Translations under genes and position numbers: made by a program
Origin: Bacteroidota bacterium
GTDB lineage: Bacteria; Bacteroidota; Ignavibacteria; Kryptoniales; JAKASW01
DNA length: 64,000 nt
Direction of reading: 5' to 3'
Assembly (NCBI GenBank): GCA_021825585.1
Contig: JAKAGT010000009.1
Location: forward strand, 26,915 to 90,914
In this document: piece by piece, positions 63,833-64,000 of the stretch
How positions within the stretch are numbered: position 1 is the first letter of the stretch
How the letters are laid out: every line of letters begins with the position of its first letter
Notes under the pieces: generated by a model
Told to the model about the DNA's origin: nothing
The model's input: only the letters and a program-made list of their open reading frames with translations
Database searches by the model: none

Positions 63833-63848
63833 CGTTTCACGTGAAACC
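63833..63848. promoter_or_regulatory. parS-like site (ParB binding)
   Basis: CGTTTCACGTGAAACC contains the perfect 14-bp palindromic core GTTTCACGTGAAAC of the parS consensus; only the two outermost bases differ. It lies one base beyond the mnmE stop and about 2 kb from the first site. Confidence 0.85.
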
Positions 63849-63849
63849 A

Positions 63850-64000
63850 TCACTTACCTATGCAAAACCTCGAAAATATGTTGTTCAGGATGTCTTCCGT
63901 GGTAATCTCCCCGGTTATCTCGCCAAGGGCGTTCAATCCACTCCTCAGGTCCAGGGCCACAAATTCACCGGACTTCCCGCTTTCCAGAGTCTCTAGTGCA
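63850..64000 (-). CDS. mnmE: tRNA modification GTPase MnmE, C-terminal end (partial)
   Basis: The last 49 codons are visible: [20 protein letters not shown], then [19 protein letters not shown] and TGA at 63850. The terminal CIGK motif, whose Cys is essential in MnmE, is intact. The protein forms a complex with MnmG, encoded next. Confidence 0.95.
   Translation of the reverse strand, partial: ALETLESGKSGEFVALDLRSGLNALGEITGEITTEDILNNIFSRFCIGK

Noticed and set aside
1..64000. CRISPR arrays, tRNA and rRNA genes
   Set aside because: No regularly spaced repeats and no cloverleaf-type T-arm (GGTTCGAATC-like) sequence in an intergenic position were seen by reading; a dedicated scan was not possible.

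Overview
The window is a GC-moderate bacterial chromosome segment. It carries an aerotolerance-type MoxR/DUF58/BatABCDE operon, GH92 and GH18 secreted glycosidases, a remnant of a type IX secretion C-terminal sorting domain, SpoIIE-type phosphatases and a hybrid histidine kinase. This mix suggests the Bacteroidota/Chlorobiota/Ignavibacteriota (FCB) group, probably an Ignavibacteria-like lineage; the assignment is inference from gene content. Two parS-like palindromes flanking mnmG, next to mnmE, suggest that the right end lies near the chromosome origin/partition region.

Layout. 1-1948 (minus): a frameshifted periplasmic binding protein, a GntR/UTRA regulator and the start of a membrane protein. 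2425-10991 (plus): a compact MoxR-DUF58-membrane protein-BatA-BatB-BatC-BatD-BatE operon for a cell-envelope stress or VWA-chaperone system. 10999-19622: GH92, GH18, an aquaporin, a SpoIIE phosphatase, an epimerase/membrane-protein pair and an MFS transporter. 20117-22645 (plus): a di-iron acyl-ACP desaturase, a DsrE-like protein and a histidine-rich membrane transporter. 22608-31567 (minus): a mixture of intact genes (outer-membrane barrel, nitrobindin-like, lipoprotein, RNase HI, tandem-PAS phosphatase, DUF3788, BNR protein) and at least five decayed genes. 31655-35670 (minus): galactose mutarotase, P5C dehydrogenase and a frameshifted proline dehydrogenase. 35931-39358 (plus): an AraC-MGMT fusion, a PaiB-like protein, SemiSWEET and a PLP decarboxylase. 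39380-52894: a Tat-exported nucleoside-hydrolase-like protein, a 53-residue membrane protein, a large hybrid kinase, a P3A H+-ATPase, a DUF4143 ATPase preceded by a perfect 28-bp palindrome, and surface/lipoproteins.

53343-57611 is the most striking stretch: about 4.2 kb bounded by two copies of the 3' end of mfd. The copies share a 32-bp identical core and otherwise differ mostly in ways that conserve the protein. The segment contains a tyrosine recombinase lacking its C-terminal catalytic half, an AbiEii/DUF6922-type toxin-antitoxin pair whose toxin has lost an internal segment, a 33-residue hydrophobic peptide gene, two unrecognised genes and a beta-lactamase-fold gene cut off exactly at the mfd junction. 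It reads as a decayed integrative element that used the 3' end of mfd as its attachment site.

57557-64000 (minus): mfd, murQ, mnmG and the end of mnmE form an apparently co-directional housekeeping block. A theme of the whole window is erosion by small deletions and frameshifts, with several chimeric joints between unrelated gene fragments.
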